Assembly (NCBI RefSeq): GCF_900496995.4
Contig: NC_044018.1
Location: 21,544,001-21,608,000 of the forward strand
Origin: Aquila chrysaetos chrysaetos
Lineage: Eukaryota; Chordata; Aves; Accipitriformes; Accipitridae
DNA length: 64,000 nt
Direction: 5' to 3'
Shown here: positions 12,064-22,600 of the stretch, piece after piece
Numbering within the stretch: position 1 is the first letter of the stretch
How the letters are laid out: each line of letters opens with the position of its first letter
Notes under the pieces: generated by a model
What the model saw: only the letters and a program-made list of their open reading frames with translations
The model's database searches: none
What the model was told of the DNA's origin: nothing
Position numbers and translations under genes: made by a program

Positions 12064-13850
12064 CTGAAATTTCCAACACAGAAATGTCATATAAAATCCA
12101 TGTACAGAACAGTATCTAAAACCTCTCTCGCAATCTTCCCAACAGTGGACTTGTAGGCACTGGCATGCTATTATGGGAGACAACCTTGTATTAAAATACA
12201 TATACTATCACATTGCCTGTGAAGAGTGATGTGTGAACAAGTCAAAACATCATCACCACAGCAACACCCCCAGCCAATCAGGAATAGACCAGCAAAGCCT
12301 AGAGACATATCCCACCAATCATGAGGGAATGACACTGTGGAACAACCCATGAATCTGTAAAACCTCAAAGTGTAAAAAAGCTGGAGGAGGATTAACTGCT
12401 TCTCAACCCTCCTGATGCAAGATGTTGTAGTGGAGCTCCCACACCTGTGCCAGAAAGTTGCAACATGTGAATACTCTCAGGCCATATGCTTTTAGCACAC
12501 AGATAGTAAGAATAGGCCAATGGGTACTAACTCAGTATTGTCATGTGTTAAATGTACAAATGTTTATAGCTTCGCAATTATTGCCACATTTGAAATTACC
12601 TTATATAAGTGCTTATAACGTGTGTGTCTTGATTTCTATTTCCAGAGATCAAATCTTAGCTAATGTGCTCAGATGGTCGGAGCCATTTGGCCAAACTATA
12701 CCATCAGAGCTATGGACTCTTAAGGATCGCAACAGACAAACACCAGAAAGTGATGACCACGCACACCTTCAGGATCAATAGGTGGAGATACTGGCTTTCT
12801 AGCTCTTTGTTGCTGAATTAACCTTTTTTCTTCCCTTCACTCTTGATTCATTAGAGGAAGATGATCAGTAAGACGCAGCAGGAGCCCCAAAGTACAAGAC
12901 TTATACCAAGTGTTCAGTCTCACAGATGAAAAGGCTGAGATCTCTCAGAACAATGGTAAGTTCAGAAAAATGTCTCTTCCAGTTGCTGATCCTGCTCCTG
13001 CCGCTCCCTGTTCCAAGCAGCCTGTACTTCCCCTGCATGTTAAGAATGAGGGGCAGGAGGGGCTAGGATGCGCCTTAAGGGCATGCCCTTAAGCAGAAAA
13101 TACAATGCTGACATCAAGTTCTGGAATGAGATCAGATACATGATTGTATGTGATCAGCCCTGCACATCCTAAATATTTCTATTCTTGCCCTTTTCCTACA
13201 ATTGCTGTGTTGCAACTTAAATGCACTGTATTATGTGCCAGGTGCAATGCAGTCACACATCAAAGAAATTTAAAGGTACTTAATTTCCATACCATCCTGT
13301 GGAATGACACAAGGTGGTACTTCTGAGCTGAAAAACACTCAATGCAGCAATTCTGAGAGAAGAAAGCTTCAGAGGGAGTCAAAGAGAAAGTAAAGTCTGT
13401 AATTAAGCACAGGATCTAGGACTGTCAGGACTGCTTTTTGCCTCCAACTACATTTGGCCTATTCCACCCTGACTGGACAAGGACCCCAACAGAAGTAAAA
13501 TCTGGTTGTTTTGCCAGAACACAGCAGGACTTTGAAAGAATCCAAGGAGATCTTTGGTGGGATCAGTGGAATAATTTAATAGGTGGTCATGTTAGTAGGT
13601 AGAGAACAAAAAGACATTTGCATCTCAGACTGCCTGTATGGTCTGGGAATAGTGGAGGAAGAAAAGTAAGCCTGAAGAAGCCTGAAGCTATTCTGCACTG
13701 AAGAAAAAGCCCTGACAGAAAGTGGATGAAAGAGATGAAGTTAAGGGAATAAGATTCTGAAAAAACAACAAAAACATTCATTTCACTTCCAGGCTAAAGC
13801 AATATTGTTTAGTGAACACAACTAAGCAGTTGATTTTTCTCATTTAAATT

Positions 13851-14530
13851 GTGGAATCATGGAATCAGAATAATTCAGGTTGGAAGGGACCTTAGGAGGT
13901 CATGCCAACCTTCTGCTCAAAGCAAGGTCCGCTATGAGGCCAGACCAGGTTGCTCAGGGCTTTATCTAACTGGGTCCTGAAAACCTCCACAGACAGACAT
14001 CCCACAACCTCTTTGGATACCTTTTCCATTGTTTGATTGTCCTCATGGGGAAAAGCTTTTCCTTATATCCAGCCCAAACTTCTAGTTTCAATTTACACGC
14101 ACTGCATCTCACTCTCCCACCACACCACCTGAAGAGCCTGGCTCCATCTTTTTTATGAGCTCCTCATAAGCACTGGCAGGTCGCTATTAGGTTTCCCCTG
14201 GAGCCACCTCTTCTCCAGGCCAAATAAGCCCAGGACAAATGCTTCAACTCCCTGAACATTTTGATGGCTCTCTGTTGAACTTTTTCCTGTCATCATTATC
14301 GTCCTTGTATTTGAGGTATCCAAAGCTAGATGCAGATGTGGTCTAATGAATGCTGAATCCCTTAATCTCCTGGGTATGCTGTTAATACGGCCCAGGAGAT
14401 TGTTGGCACTGTTTGCTGCCAGGGCACACTGCTGGTTTATGTTCAGCTTTTTGCCATCCAGGCTCCCCAGGTCGTGCTTAGCAGTGCTGCTCCCCAGCCA
14501 GTCAGCCCCTATCTGTATCACTGGGAAATC
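13851..14530 (-). mobile_element. CR1 LINE, about 680 bp, minus orientation
   Basis: The + strand opens with GTGGAATCATGGAATCAGAA, a worn complement of the CR1 3' octamers. It continues through the diagnostic blocks GGTTGGAAGGGACC, CCAGGTTGCTCAGGGC, CATCCCACAACCTCTTTGG and CTTCTCCAGGC, then into further upstream CR1 sequence (TTGCCATCCAGGCTCCCCAGG, CCCCAGCCAGTCAGCCCC). It is longer than most copies in the window. The reverse transcriptase frame is broken by stops and frameshifts, so it is inactive. Confidence 0.88.
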
Positions 14531-14539
14531 AAAATTACA

Positions 14540-14640
14540 AAGCAATGTAGGTCAGACCTCTGGAGGCCATCCAGTCCAACTCTCTTTCTCAAAAGCAGGG
14601 CTAACCTCAAGGTTAGATGAAGTGGCATCCATCATCTAAA
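14540..14640 (-). mobile_element. CR1 3' fragment, minus orientation
   Basis: GGTCAGACCTCTGGAGGCCA followed by TCCAGTCCAAC, AGCAGGGCTAAC and CTCAAGGTTAG is a second CR1 3' region directly beside the longer copy ending near 14530. It is either a separate older insertion or one end of a CR1 into which the larger copy landed. Confidence 0.7.
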
Positions 14641-15529
14641 GCTGAAACCCACAAATGACGTACACAAAACAATCCACAGCAAGTTTTAAATTCTATTTCT
14701 AAAGAAATATTTAAAACATTATTATTATTATTATTATCATCATCATAATCATCATCATCAAGTACATCATAACCAATAAAAGCTGGTACTATAAAAAGGT
14801 AAAGAGGCTAGAGCAGCAGCAAAATAATGGAAGCACTCAAAAATAACTACTCAATAATGGCAAGGACAGGGAAAGTGAAGGATTTTAGTGAAACGTGTAT
14901 TAGAATGAATACCAGACCCAGGTTCACTTCAGTTGCATTGGGAAGCAAATGCAAATTTAAGACAGCTTTTGAGCACAACCATGAAAATAACGAAAATCTT
15001 CAGGGCAGATAAAAATGATGGCCTGGAAGTGACCACAGCAACAATGATCATCCAGACTGCTCTCCCGGGTTCAGTCTATTTTCATACTGAAACTGCTCAC
15101 GCCTCTCAAAGTTCTGAAAAGACTATCCAAGACAGTCAGTGCAACAGACTGCTCTACTCCAGCAGGAGCAGGCTGGGAGACAGGCAGAAGACGCAGAGAT
15201 GAGCAGCCCCTCTACCCACAGCAGAACTCAGCAGTGGGATCTTTGCAAAGCACAGAAATTGGGTATACATGTCACTAACCCCAATATGTGCCCACCTCCT
15301 ATCTGTGCCTTGACTGAGGCTCTGGTGAGGGGCTGCCCCATTCACTAGCTTGCTCGTCTTCTTACAGCTTTTCCTCTCCCTAATGGAGACACCAAAGATA
15401 CCCATTAATCCTTCCTTTCGTCCCCCAAGCTACCTGCCATGTGCCCTTGGGAGAATCTCAGCTCTGCTCACATACTTGGGGTGGCAGACAGCAGGGTCCA
15501 GTGCACTGCCAGACACATGTTTGTGATTA
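14641..15529. other. Unique DNA with an ATT/ATC microsatellite
   Basis: Between the CR1 pair and the fold-back element. The only structured sequence is the trinucleotide repeat at 14718-14760. No gene seen. Confidence 0.5.
14718..14760 (+). repeat. Compound microsatellite (ATT)n then (ATC)n
   Basis: Six or so ATT units pass into interrupted ATC units over 43 bases. Confidence 0.88.
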
Positions 15530-15534
15530 CATTA
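15530..15534. repeat. Left target-site duplication CATTA
   Basis: CATTA immediately before the fold-back element, identical to 15687-15691. Confidence 0.8.
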
Positions 15535-15686
15535 TGTCCTGGTTTCAGCTGGGATAGAGTTAACTGTCTTCCTAGTAGCTGGAAAACATCCATGTTATCA
15601 ACGTTCTTCTCATACTGAACTCAAAACATAGCACTATACCAGCTACTAGGAAGACAATTAACACTATCCCAGCTGAAACCAGGACA
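15535..15686. mobile_element. 152-bp fold-back derivative of an ERVL LTR with 5-bp duplication
   Basis: The element starts TGTCCTGGTTTCAGC and ends with its complement. The two outer arms (15535-15582 and 15639-15686) are each 48 bases and match as inverted repeats at 46 of 48 positions. Positions 15585-15686 align without gaps to 37117-37218, the terminal 102 bases of the solo LTR at 36638, with seven differences (about 93 percent). The left arm is therefore a second, inverted copy of the LTR's first 48 bases, joined to the body at a short CTG microhomology. Identical CATTA pentamers flank it at 15530-15534 and 15687-15691. The element thus has two copies of the same LTR end facing outward, like a miniature inverted-repeat element, yet shows a retroviral-integrase-sized duplication. 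It encodes no protein. Confidence 0.85.
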
Positions 15687-15691
15687 CATTA
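15687..15691. repeat. Right target-site duplication CATTA
   Basis: CATTA immediately after the fold-back element, identical to 15530-15534. Confidence 0.8.
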
Positions 15692-15839
15692 GCAGACAAA
15701 GGAAGAGATGGGAAGTGGGGAATGCAGAAAGGGGAGAGGACAGCCTGGAAGAAGCAAGGGGAAAATCAAAGGGCAGCTCTGGTACCATCCCTCTGAAACA
15801 TTAGTTCCCCCTCAGTGAGAAAACCAGTGTATCCTCATT

Positions 15840-16235
15840 GGGGTTCTGCACATGTTATGCTGCGGACGACTCGGATCATGCCCTCAGAACCAAGCATCCC
15901 ATGGCTGGCAGGAGAAGCAGCAGGAAGCAGCAGTTCACCCACCCTGCCTGGTAAAGTCAGCCACCCACCACTCTGACTGCAGTGTCAAACAGAAGAATCG
16001 CAAAACAAAGTGAAAGCCTCCCAACCCTGTCACTGAGTGTAACCTGTATAAAACCACCCACTCACACAAAGATCGTCACTACATCTGCCCAGATCCAGCT
16101 GATGAGATGAATCCCACATGAAGTAGTGAATAAAAGTTACGTAGACTTTGCTACATTACTGTTATTTGAGTTAACTCTTTGGAACTGTAATGGGAAAGGG
16201 ATGCCCAGCTACTTTGCTTGTTTGCCAAGGTTACA
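15840..16235 (+). mobile_element. Possible LTR with TATA box and poly(A) signal
   Basis: A TATAAAA box at 16047-16053 is followed 82 bases later by AATAAA at 16129-16134, then a T-rich U5-like stretch. This is the arrangement of an LTR U3-R-U5 in + orientation. I could not find convincing TG...CA termini or a target-site duplication, so the bounds are approximate and a cellular promoter or chance remains possible. Confidence 0.3.
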
Positions 16236-19200
16236 GCTGCTGAGGTTGATGAACTTCTGCAGCTGCTGGCTTGATCTGTTCATAACTCATTGAAAGCAGT
16301 CGTCTGGTAAGGCTGCAGTCACACATTCTGATTGCAAGTAACAATCCACATGAAAAACCAAGGAACAATGGGCCAACACATCTGTATGGAGCAGTCAACA
16401 ACTCAGGTGCTCTTGAAAACAATATATTGTAAGAATTCCTGGTTCTGCATTCAGAGATCTCTGCCTGGAGATCAAGCTCAGGGAAAGAAAAACCCAAGCC
16501 TCACCGCCTCCCAAGAAGACCCTCAAAGACGGGGTGGCTGTAGATCAACATGCATGTTATGGACAAGGACAGCAGAATAACCACAGGCTGTGATCCAACA
16601 ATCCTGACATGTAACCTCTGATCTCCTCATCAGAGGATGCATCTGTTGTCACACTGACCTACCTCATCACACTAAGACATTGATAGCTATTTATATTGTG
16701 CATTTTGTATGTTTTCATTCACATTTAAAGACAAGAAAGTTCCTCACAACATTTCCCCAACAAACTGCCTGTTTAAATTGAGACTGTTGTGAACTGTTCC
16801 ACCCACAAAAGCTTGGAAAACTTAGATAGCTCAAGACAACCCCATCCCTCGTAAACAAAATCCAGTTTACAATGGAACACACCCTGCAAAATAGAACATT
16901 TAATATATCAAATGCAAAGAATATAATGGTGTAGGACATGGTTTGCTCAGCACAAGGACAGCAGAAATTTATATTTAATTTCTCAAAGGTATTTTAAATA
17001 TGGATCTTACGTTGCAAAGCACTTTAGCTTCTTAAGGCAGAAACTAAAAATGCATTATCACAAAAGCAAATCTATATCTTAGGACCTTAATGAAACAAGA
17101 CCATAAAAAATTATCTAAATATCTGCTAATTCATTGACTCATCAAATAAAATAAATGAAGCATTTCCCGTTCTTTTCCTTTCTTGTGGAGAATCAGAGCT
17201 GCATTTCCCTCAGCAGCAAGTACAAAAGGCACTTCCAAGTGGTCTCTAGCACAGCACCCTAAGATCTGCTAGCAAACATCTAGGGCTACCACTAAAAACA
17301 TAATTTAGCATTTAAGTTTGGGATTCCCTATCATAACTAGTCTTTTTTTTACCACCCAGCTTGTTTTTTCAGCCACCTAAACTTAAGATAAACATCTGAT
17401 TTTAGATCCTTTCCTGTGTAAAGTAAATTAAGTTTTTCTGTTTTCAAAAGGGAAAAGAATTTCTTTTACCAATCTACTTTTTTTTTTGATCTTTCATCCA
17501 ATCTACTTGGATAGTACTGTAGTGCGGAAGGAAATTACAAAGGAATCTGAATCTTACCACAGAAAACTGAGACTGAGTTTTAGAAACTACTTAAATTACT
17601 TAAGAGTATCAAGAAGAGAAATGTTTATATATTATCATTGGTACGGTATATTTCAGGTTACTAGAGTATTTTTAAAATTTGGATCTAAATGTAGCGTATT
17701 GGCTCTGCAAAGAAGCTGTAAAAGGACAAATACACAGGGTTTTCCCTATGAAAGAGCAATGCATCTGTTACCTTTTAAGTATCTTCTGTTTCACATTTCA
17801 TTCTCCACTAAAAATAAAAGAAAGATAACCGATACCACACAAAAGATCTGGTAATACTTATGTATCTGCTACCACCTGCTGACAAACAGCATTACTGACT
17901 TTATCCTAGTCAATCTTAAAGAAGCAACTCCTATTTCCTTATAAGAAAGTTTCTACTGCTGCTGCAGTGGCTGACAGTAAAAGCCACATGAATTTTTTAA
18001 TACAGTATGTTGTAGCCATAATAAGCCAGTAATTTCCTATCCACCCAGCTTGCCTGCATCACAGATTCACCACTGACCAGCATATTCCACTCATAAAGCA
18101 GCTGCTGTATCCTTCATTCACTGAAGCCCTTCAGCTGCTGCAGATGGTTACTGGAGTCAATTACTGAGCAATTACAAGAAACTGATTCCTCATTTACAAA
18201 AATTCAAAACTATTTGATTTGTTACATTAGCCATAAGACTTTCCAAATGACAAGTCAGTTTCTTCCTCTCTTATTTCCCAATCTACAATGTGAAATCGAA
18301 ACATCTTTCTCCCCCTAGTCTTAAAATTAAGAGCAGAACAGTAGTAGAAATGCCCACCTTTGCATCACCTTACTTAATTTTACAATGCTTTAAGTAAAAG
18401 CCTCGATTGGTCTCCAGATATTATTGTTGTTGAGAAAAAGACTACCAAAAACCTAAAGCAAAACAGAGAAACACATCCTCAGTTTCAGGTATCTCACACT
18501 AAATTGCCTAAGTGTGACAGTGAAAAGAGACTAGTTCACAGCGATGACCTGTATTTGGCTATATGGTAGACTAAATTAAAGAAGTATTTATTTCTAACAT
18601 TTACTTATACATACACTTCCAAACATTTTGGAAAAAAGCCAAAGCTTCACATCTGATAAGCCAAAGTGTCAGAAAATATAATTTCATGAAAGCAGAACAG
18701 GGAGCTCTATATGACAGTATGGTTTCTTTGACAAAGCTAACCCTAGTAAGATTCGTGAAGTCTCCTGGCTTAGTAGATAGGAATCTGAGTTTGAAATGTC
18801 TCTGTGATACATCTTTAAGAGTGGTCAGTTCTTCCAGACCTACATGCATTCAGCAAAAGGAGTTATAGATGTCTTATTCACTTTGCATTGTACAGTAATT
18901 AATGTTGGTTGGTTTTTTTTCATTTGGAAAAAAAAAAAATAGTATTTTTCACTTATGTTCCTGCCTGGAGTGCTCAACTGGGTTTTTTCTGTCAGAAATT
19001 TCCAGCTGGGCTTAAAACTCCCTTTTTCCTGCACTTCCATCCCTACAGCAGCTGAAGCCAGCCACTGAGTGCTGCTGAGAGACCAAAAACCCAACACCAG
19101 GGCTGGGCCACCGATCCAAAGTGCCCCAAACACCTTGACACCAGCCTGACTCCACCAGGCAGATCATGACAAAAAAACCTCTCCCGCTAGCTTCCTAACT

Positions 19201-19289
19201 TCAGTGTCGAATGCTTAAAACAAATCCAGAGCTTCTTGCCCCTCTTCTGAAAAGCCAGGGTTATTTTTGAGGAACACAATTTCAGTCAC
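16236..19289. other. Upstream intergenic DNA of TMEM18, no gene seen
   Basis: AT-rich and mostly unique. The open frames are short and unrelated to known families as far as I can tell. Distal TMEM18 regulatory sequence may lie here, but no specific site can be supported. Confidence 0.45.
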
Positions 19290-19546
19290 AGAACCACGAG
19301 AGACGGTTCTGACTTGGCGCTCGCCTCAGGGGAGGCAGCCACTGGGGCGTGGAGAGCTTCCTCTGCTCGTCCTCTCACATGTGGGACCAGCCACCACCCT
19401 TTCGCCCTCTGAGGGGATGAGGGCAGCCCTGGAAGTGCCAGCCGTGCCAGATAAACAGCCCCTTTCCCCTCCACCGGCCCAGCGGGAGAGACGAAGCTCC
19501 CCCTGCCGCCCAGCCCCTTCGGGCTGCCGCCGCGGGGCAGGGAACA

Positions 19547-19616
19547 GGCGGCCGCCGAAGTCTCGCGAGAAGCCGCCCGCCGGCGGGCGGCTTCTCGCGA
19601 GACTTCGGCGGCCGCC
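19547..19616. promoter_or_regulatory. Perfect 70-bp palindrome with two TCTCGCGAGA elements
   Basis: Bases 19547-19581 are the exact reverse complement of 19582-19616, with no spacer, giving 35 paired bases. Pairing fails at 19546/19617. Each arm holds TCTCGCGAGA (19561-19570 and 19593-19602) and GCGGCCGC (19548-19555 and 19608-19615). TCTCGCGAGA is an established vertebrate core-promoter element of TATA-less, often bidirectional CpG-island promoters. The palindrome ends 21 bases before the TMEM18 ATG, so it overlaps the expected transcription start or 5' UTR. A spacerless GC palindrome of this size could extrude as a cruciform, and is also a classic place for assembly or amplification artefacts. 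Confidence 0.88.
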
Positions 19617-19637
19617 AGCAGCGGCGCTGCCGCCGCC

Positions 19638-19685
19638 ATGGAGCAGCCGTTGAGCGGCCCGCCGGGGCTGTCCGCCATCCTGGCG
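19638..19685 (+). CDS. TMEM18: TMEM18 coding exon 1
   Basis: Sixteen codons from the Kozak ATG to GCG, phase 0, donor GTAAGG. It encodes the poorly conserved N-terminus ([16 protein letters not shown]). The intron that follows is 256 bases, short and GC-rich. Confidence 0.95.
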
Positions 19686-22600
19686 GTAAGGAGGGAGCCG
19701 GGGCCGGGCTGGCTGCTCGCCCGCGGAGAGGGGAGGAGGCGCCGGGCCCCCTGCGAGCGGGGGAAGCCCGCGCTGGGGTGCTCGCTGCTTCCCCAGCTTG
19801 GCACGGGGCGGGCTGCTGAGCGCGGTTCGTGACTGAAACCGGTTGTCGTTGCGGTGCGGGAGAAGGAAGGGTGCTCGCTCTAGCTGCCTGGCGACGCGCC
19901 TTCTCCTGCCATGGCCTAACCTGCTTTCATTTTGTCCGTAGAGGACGGACTGGTCCGAGCCCTGGCTGGTGGGGCTGGCGGTTTTCCACGTCCTCTGCTT
20001 CCTCCTAACGTGCGTCTCTTTCCAGCACTACCGGGTGCAAATCGGGCACTTCCTCTGCATGGGTGAGTAGCGCGTTCCTGCCTCCGTGAGCTGGCCTTCG
20101 GGTGGCGAGGGGCATGTGCGTGGTTTAGGCTGCTAATACTGTCAAATAACTTCTTCTGGTCTCTTAATGATAACCCTTTTCTTCATGTACTTGCACAGCG
20201 CACGGGTTTACACTTTGCAGCAGATAAAGTGCATGCAAATTAGTATTTTTCTTGTAGTGATGTGCGTGTCTATACATGATAAACTGTTACAGAAGCTGCT
20301 GTGACCTATAAATATGTATTTAGTTCGTTTGCAAGACTGTATGAAGTAGTGATTTAAAACTCTGGCCTTAGTAGGGATCTGGGATAAGTAAGCTTTCTGC
20401 ATGGTAAATGCTGTGTGTATCGCAGCTTCCCAAGAAATTGTTGCTGAGCTGGAGAAGCGGGAAAGAAATTGGCTGAAAGCCAGCAGTCGCTTTCTACTCT
20501 GCCTTATTGTAATGCTGCAGTTCAGAAAACATGGTCAGCTTTCAACTGGATTTGCTTCTGGAGCAGGTTCACCATATGCCCCACTGACAGCTGTGATAAT
20601 GGCACGAGGAAGAGCAAGGCTGGTTTGGTACATTGCAGTAACAGCTTGTGTTATCTCGGGGTTTATCAGACTTCAGCCTGAGAATCCACAGTGGCCTTGC
20701 CTAGCCAAAGCTGTGTCGTTATGGCTGACTGGCTGAAGATCTAGCAGCTTGGCAGAGGGTATTTGGTTTAATTAAGATGGCACGGATTTGGGTTAGATCC
20801 ACGTATTATGAGCAGTACCTTGGTTCTAGCCATGTGTTGGATTTTCTGGTGAGTTGGGGTTTTTTTACACAGTACGTCACTTCTGTCATGCTTGCAGGGT
20901 AGTGGAGGAGGAATGAGCAATTGAAAGAGATTTGCAGGCAAAAAGCCACGTGAAGACTACGTTGACTTTTTAAAATACCATTTAGCGAACTAGTCAAGTT
21001 GGGAGAGGAATTATAGCTTCCTCAAAACTGCAAATAACTTAGCTAAAGCTAAGATTTTAATAACATTAAGTACTCCCAAAAAGGAATCTAGAAACCTTAG
21101 TAATTTCTATACATCCACTTGTAACTGCAGGGTTTAAAATGATCTACAGAGGGCGTAATAACAATGTCCTGTTAATGACACATTGAGCTTGGAAGTTTCC
21201 TGTAAGAATACAGGCTTTTCTTTCTTAAATTTAATATTAGATGTTCAGAATTCCAATGACATGCTGTTTACTTTAGACTCTTTATCTAAAGTATTCCTAG
21301 TGTTACTAACACTAGTTTGAATGCCTGTGGTCTAACTGCATTGGAAAATGCAGTGGAACTGATCATTGCTGGCTCTTTAACCCAGCTATGATGTAAACTT
21401 GCTGTTAACAAGAAGAGTGCATAAAAATATCTATACTGAGTCGAAGCTTTGTACCTGAAAAACTGAACGACTTTTAATATGTCTACAGTATAAATAATTT
21501 TGTATCGCAGATAGTCAGAAATAACTGAGGAAATTATGAAATTATCACATTGGTTTACCTTGGCAGCTGAACAGCTGTAGGTATGTTTATACTGTGCAGT
21601 ACCAAGCAGAGATAATCCAGATGATGCAAAACAAGATAGCACTCCTTCATATCACCAGGCTAGTTACTTAATTGCCTTGTGCAGGTCATCTTTAGCCACT
21701 GAATCTGTTTTTCTTGCTTTGTTTCTTGTGGAAAATGATACAAGGACAAACTTAAATTCTGTAGTTGTATTGCTTTTTTCTTAAACGTGATTGCACTGAA
21801 TTTTCTTCCTGTCTTGATGGCTTCATATTGAATGTAATTGTTGAGCAAGAATATGCTAGTTTTCACCTGATTGCAGTGGACTACTCTGCTATACACTGAT
21901 TAAAACAAAGTTTGTATTTCACCAAAATGCTTATATATAATTAGTACCCTAACTTCAGATAGTAATGTTAGATATAGCAGTATGATACCATAACATTTAA
22001 AATGATAACTTAATTCCATACCAGTTTTGGGGAGTGCTGACATTTCCTTTTACAGACATAACTTAGAAGCAGTCACCAAGAAGATTGTTGGAAAAAATAC
22101 TGATTTTTTTTTTTTTTAAATTATTCTTCATTTGTATGCTGAGCTCTTTCTGTAAGATCGGAGGAGTACGATTTTATGTTTGTTTGTCTGTAATATAGTG
22201 GGTATGTTTTGTGATCACTTTATACTTCTTAGTAACTATATGGGATATTTAAATCAGAACTGCGTTTGTGCCGTTAAATATTAAATGTGTAATTTGATCT
22301 TCTGAGGATCAAGGAATTACAATGTCTGGTATGTATCCACTTTAGTACACATGGCAGAACTGATGGCACTTTATTTTTAAAGAAGTATTGAATCTGATAT
22401 TTTTCTTCTGTTGTACAGTGGGCTTAGTGTACTGCGCTGAATATATAAATGAATTAGCAGCCATGAATTGGAGGTAAATGTCTTCACTTTCATTTTTGCA
22501 TTTAAATGAATGTTGTTCTAAAAATATTCCTTTTTTCGTATCATTCCCAGAAAACATTGTTAGTCAGTCATGCCTCATCAGTACAATGTGATGGCAGAGG

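Larger units (their letters stand above)
5855..13850. other. Eight kilobases of gene-poor, mostly unique DNA
   Basis: No gene can be called with confidence. Contents worth marking are an AT-rich low-complexity patch at about 6318-6355, a run of 16 A at 9856-9871, a protein-like minus-strand frame at 11675-12063 (entered separately), and a CCAAT-box-bearing stretch at about 12170-12500 that might be an old LTR. I recognised no CR1 in this interval. Confidence 0.45.
19290..20110. promoter_or_regulatory. CpG island at the TMEM18 5' end
   Basis: GC content and CpG density rise sharply around 19290 and fall after about 20110, covering the promoter, exon 1, intron 1 and exon 2. No TATA box is evident upstream of the start codon. 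This is the usual layout of a broadly expressed vertebrate gene. Long frames in this interval on either strand (19267-19653 and the minus-strand 19286-19804) are explained by the scarcity of AT-rich stop codons and are not called. Confidence 0.85.

Noticed and set aside
19267..19832. Long frames on both strands around the TMEM18 start
   Set aside because: High GC removes stop codons. The frames span the palindrome and have only proline, arginine, alanine and glycine rich composition.
20401..20736. 111-codon + strand frame in TMEM18 intron 2
   Set aside because: No splice signals join it to exons 2 or 3, and the known family goes directly from exon 2 to exon 3 with preserved phase. It is treated as chance.
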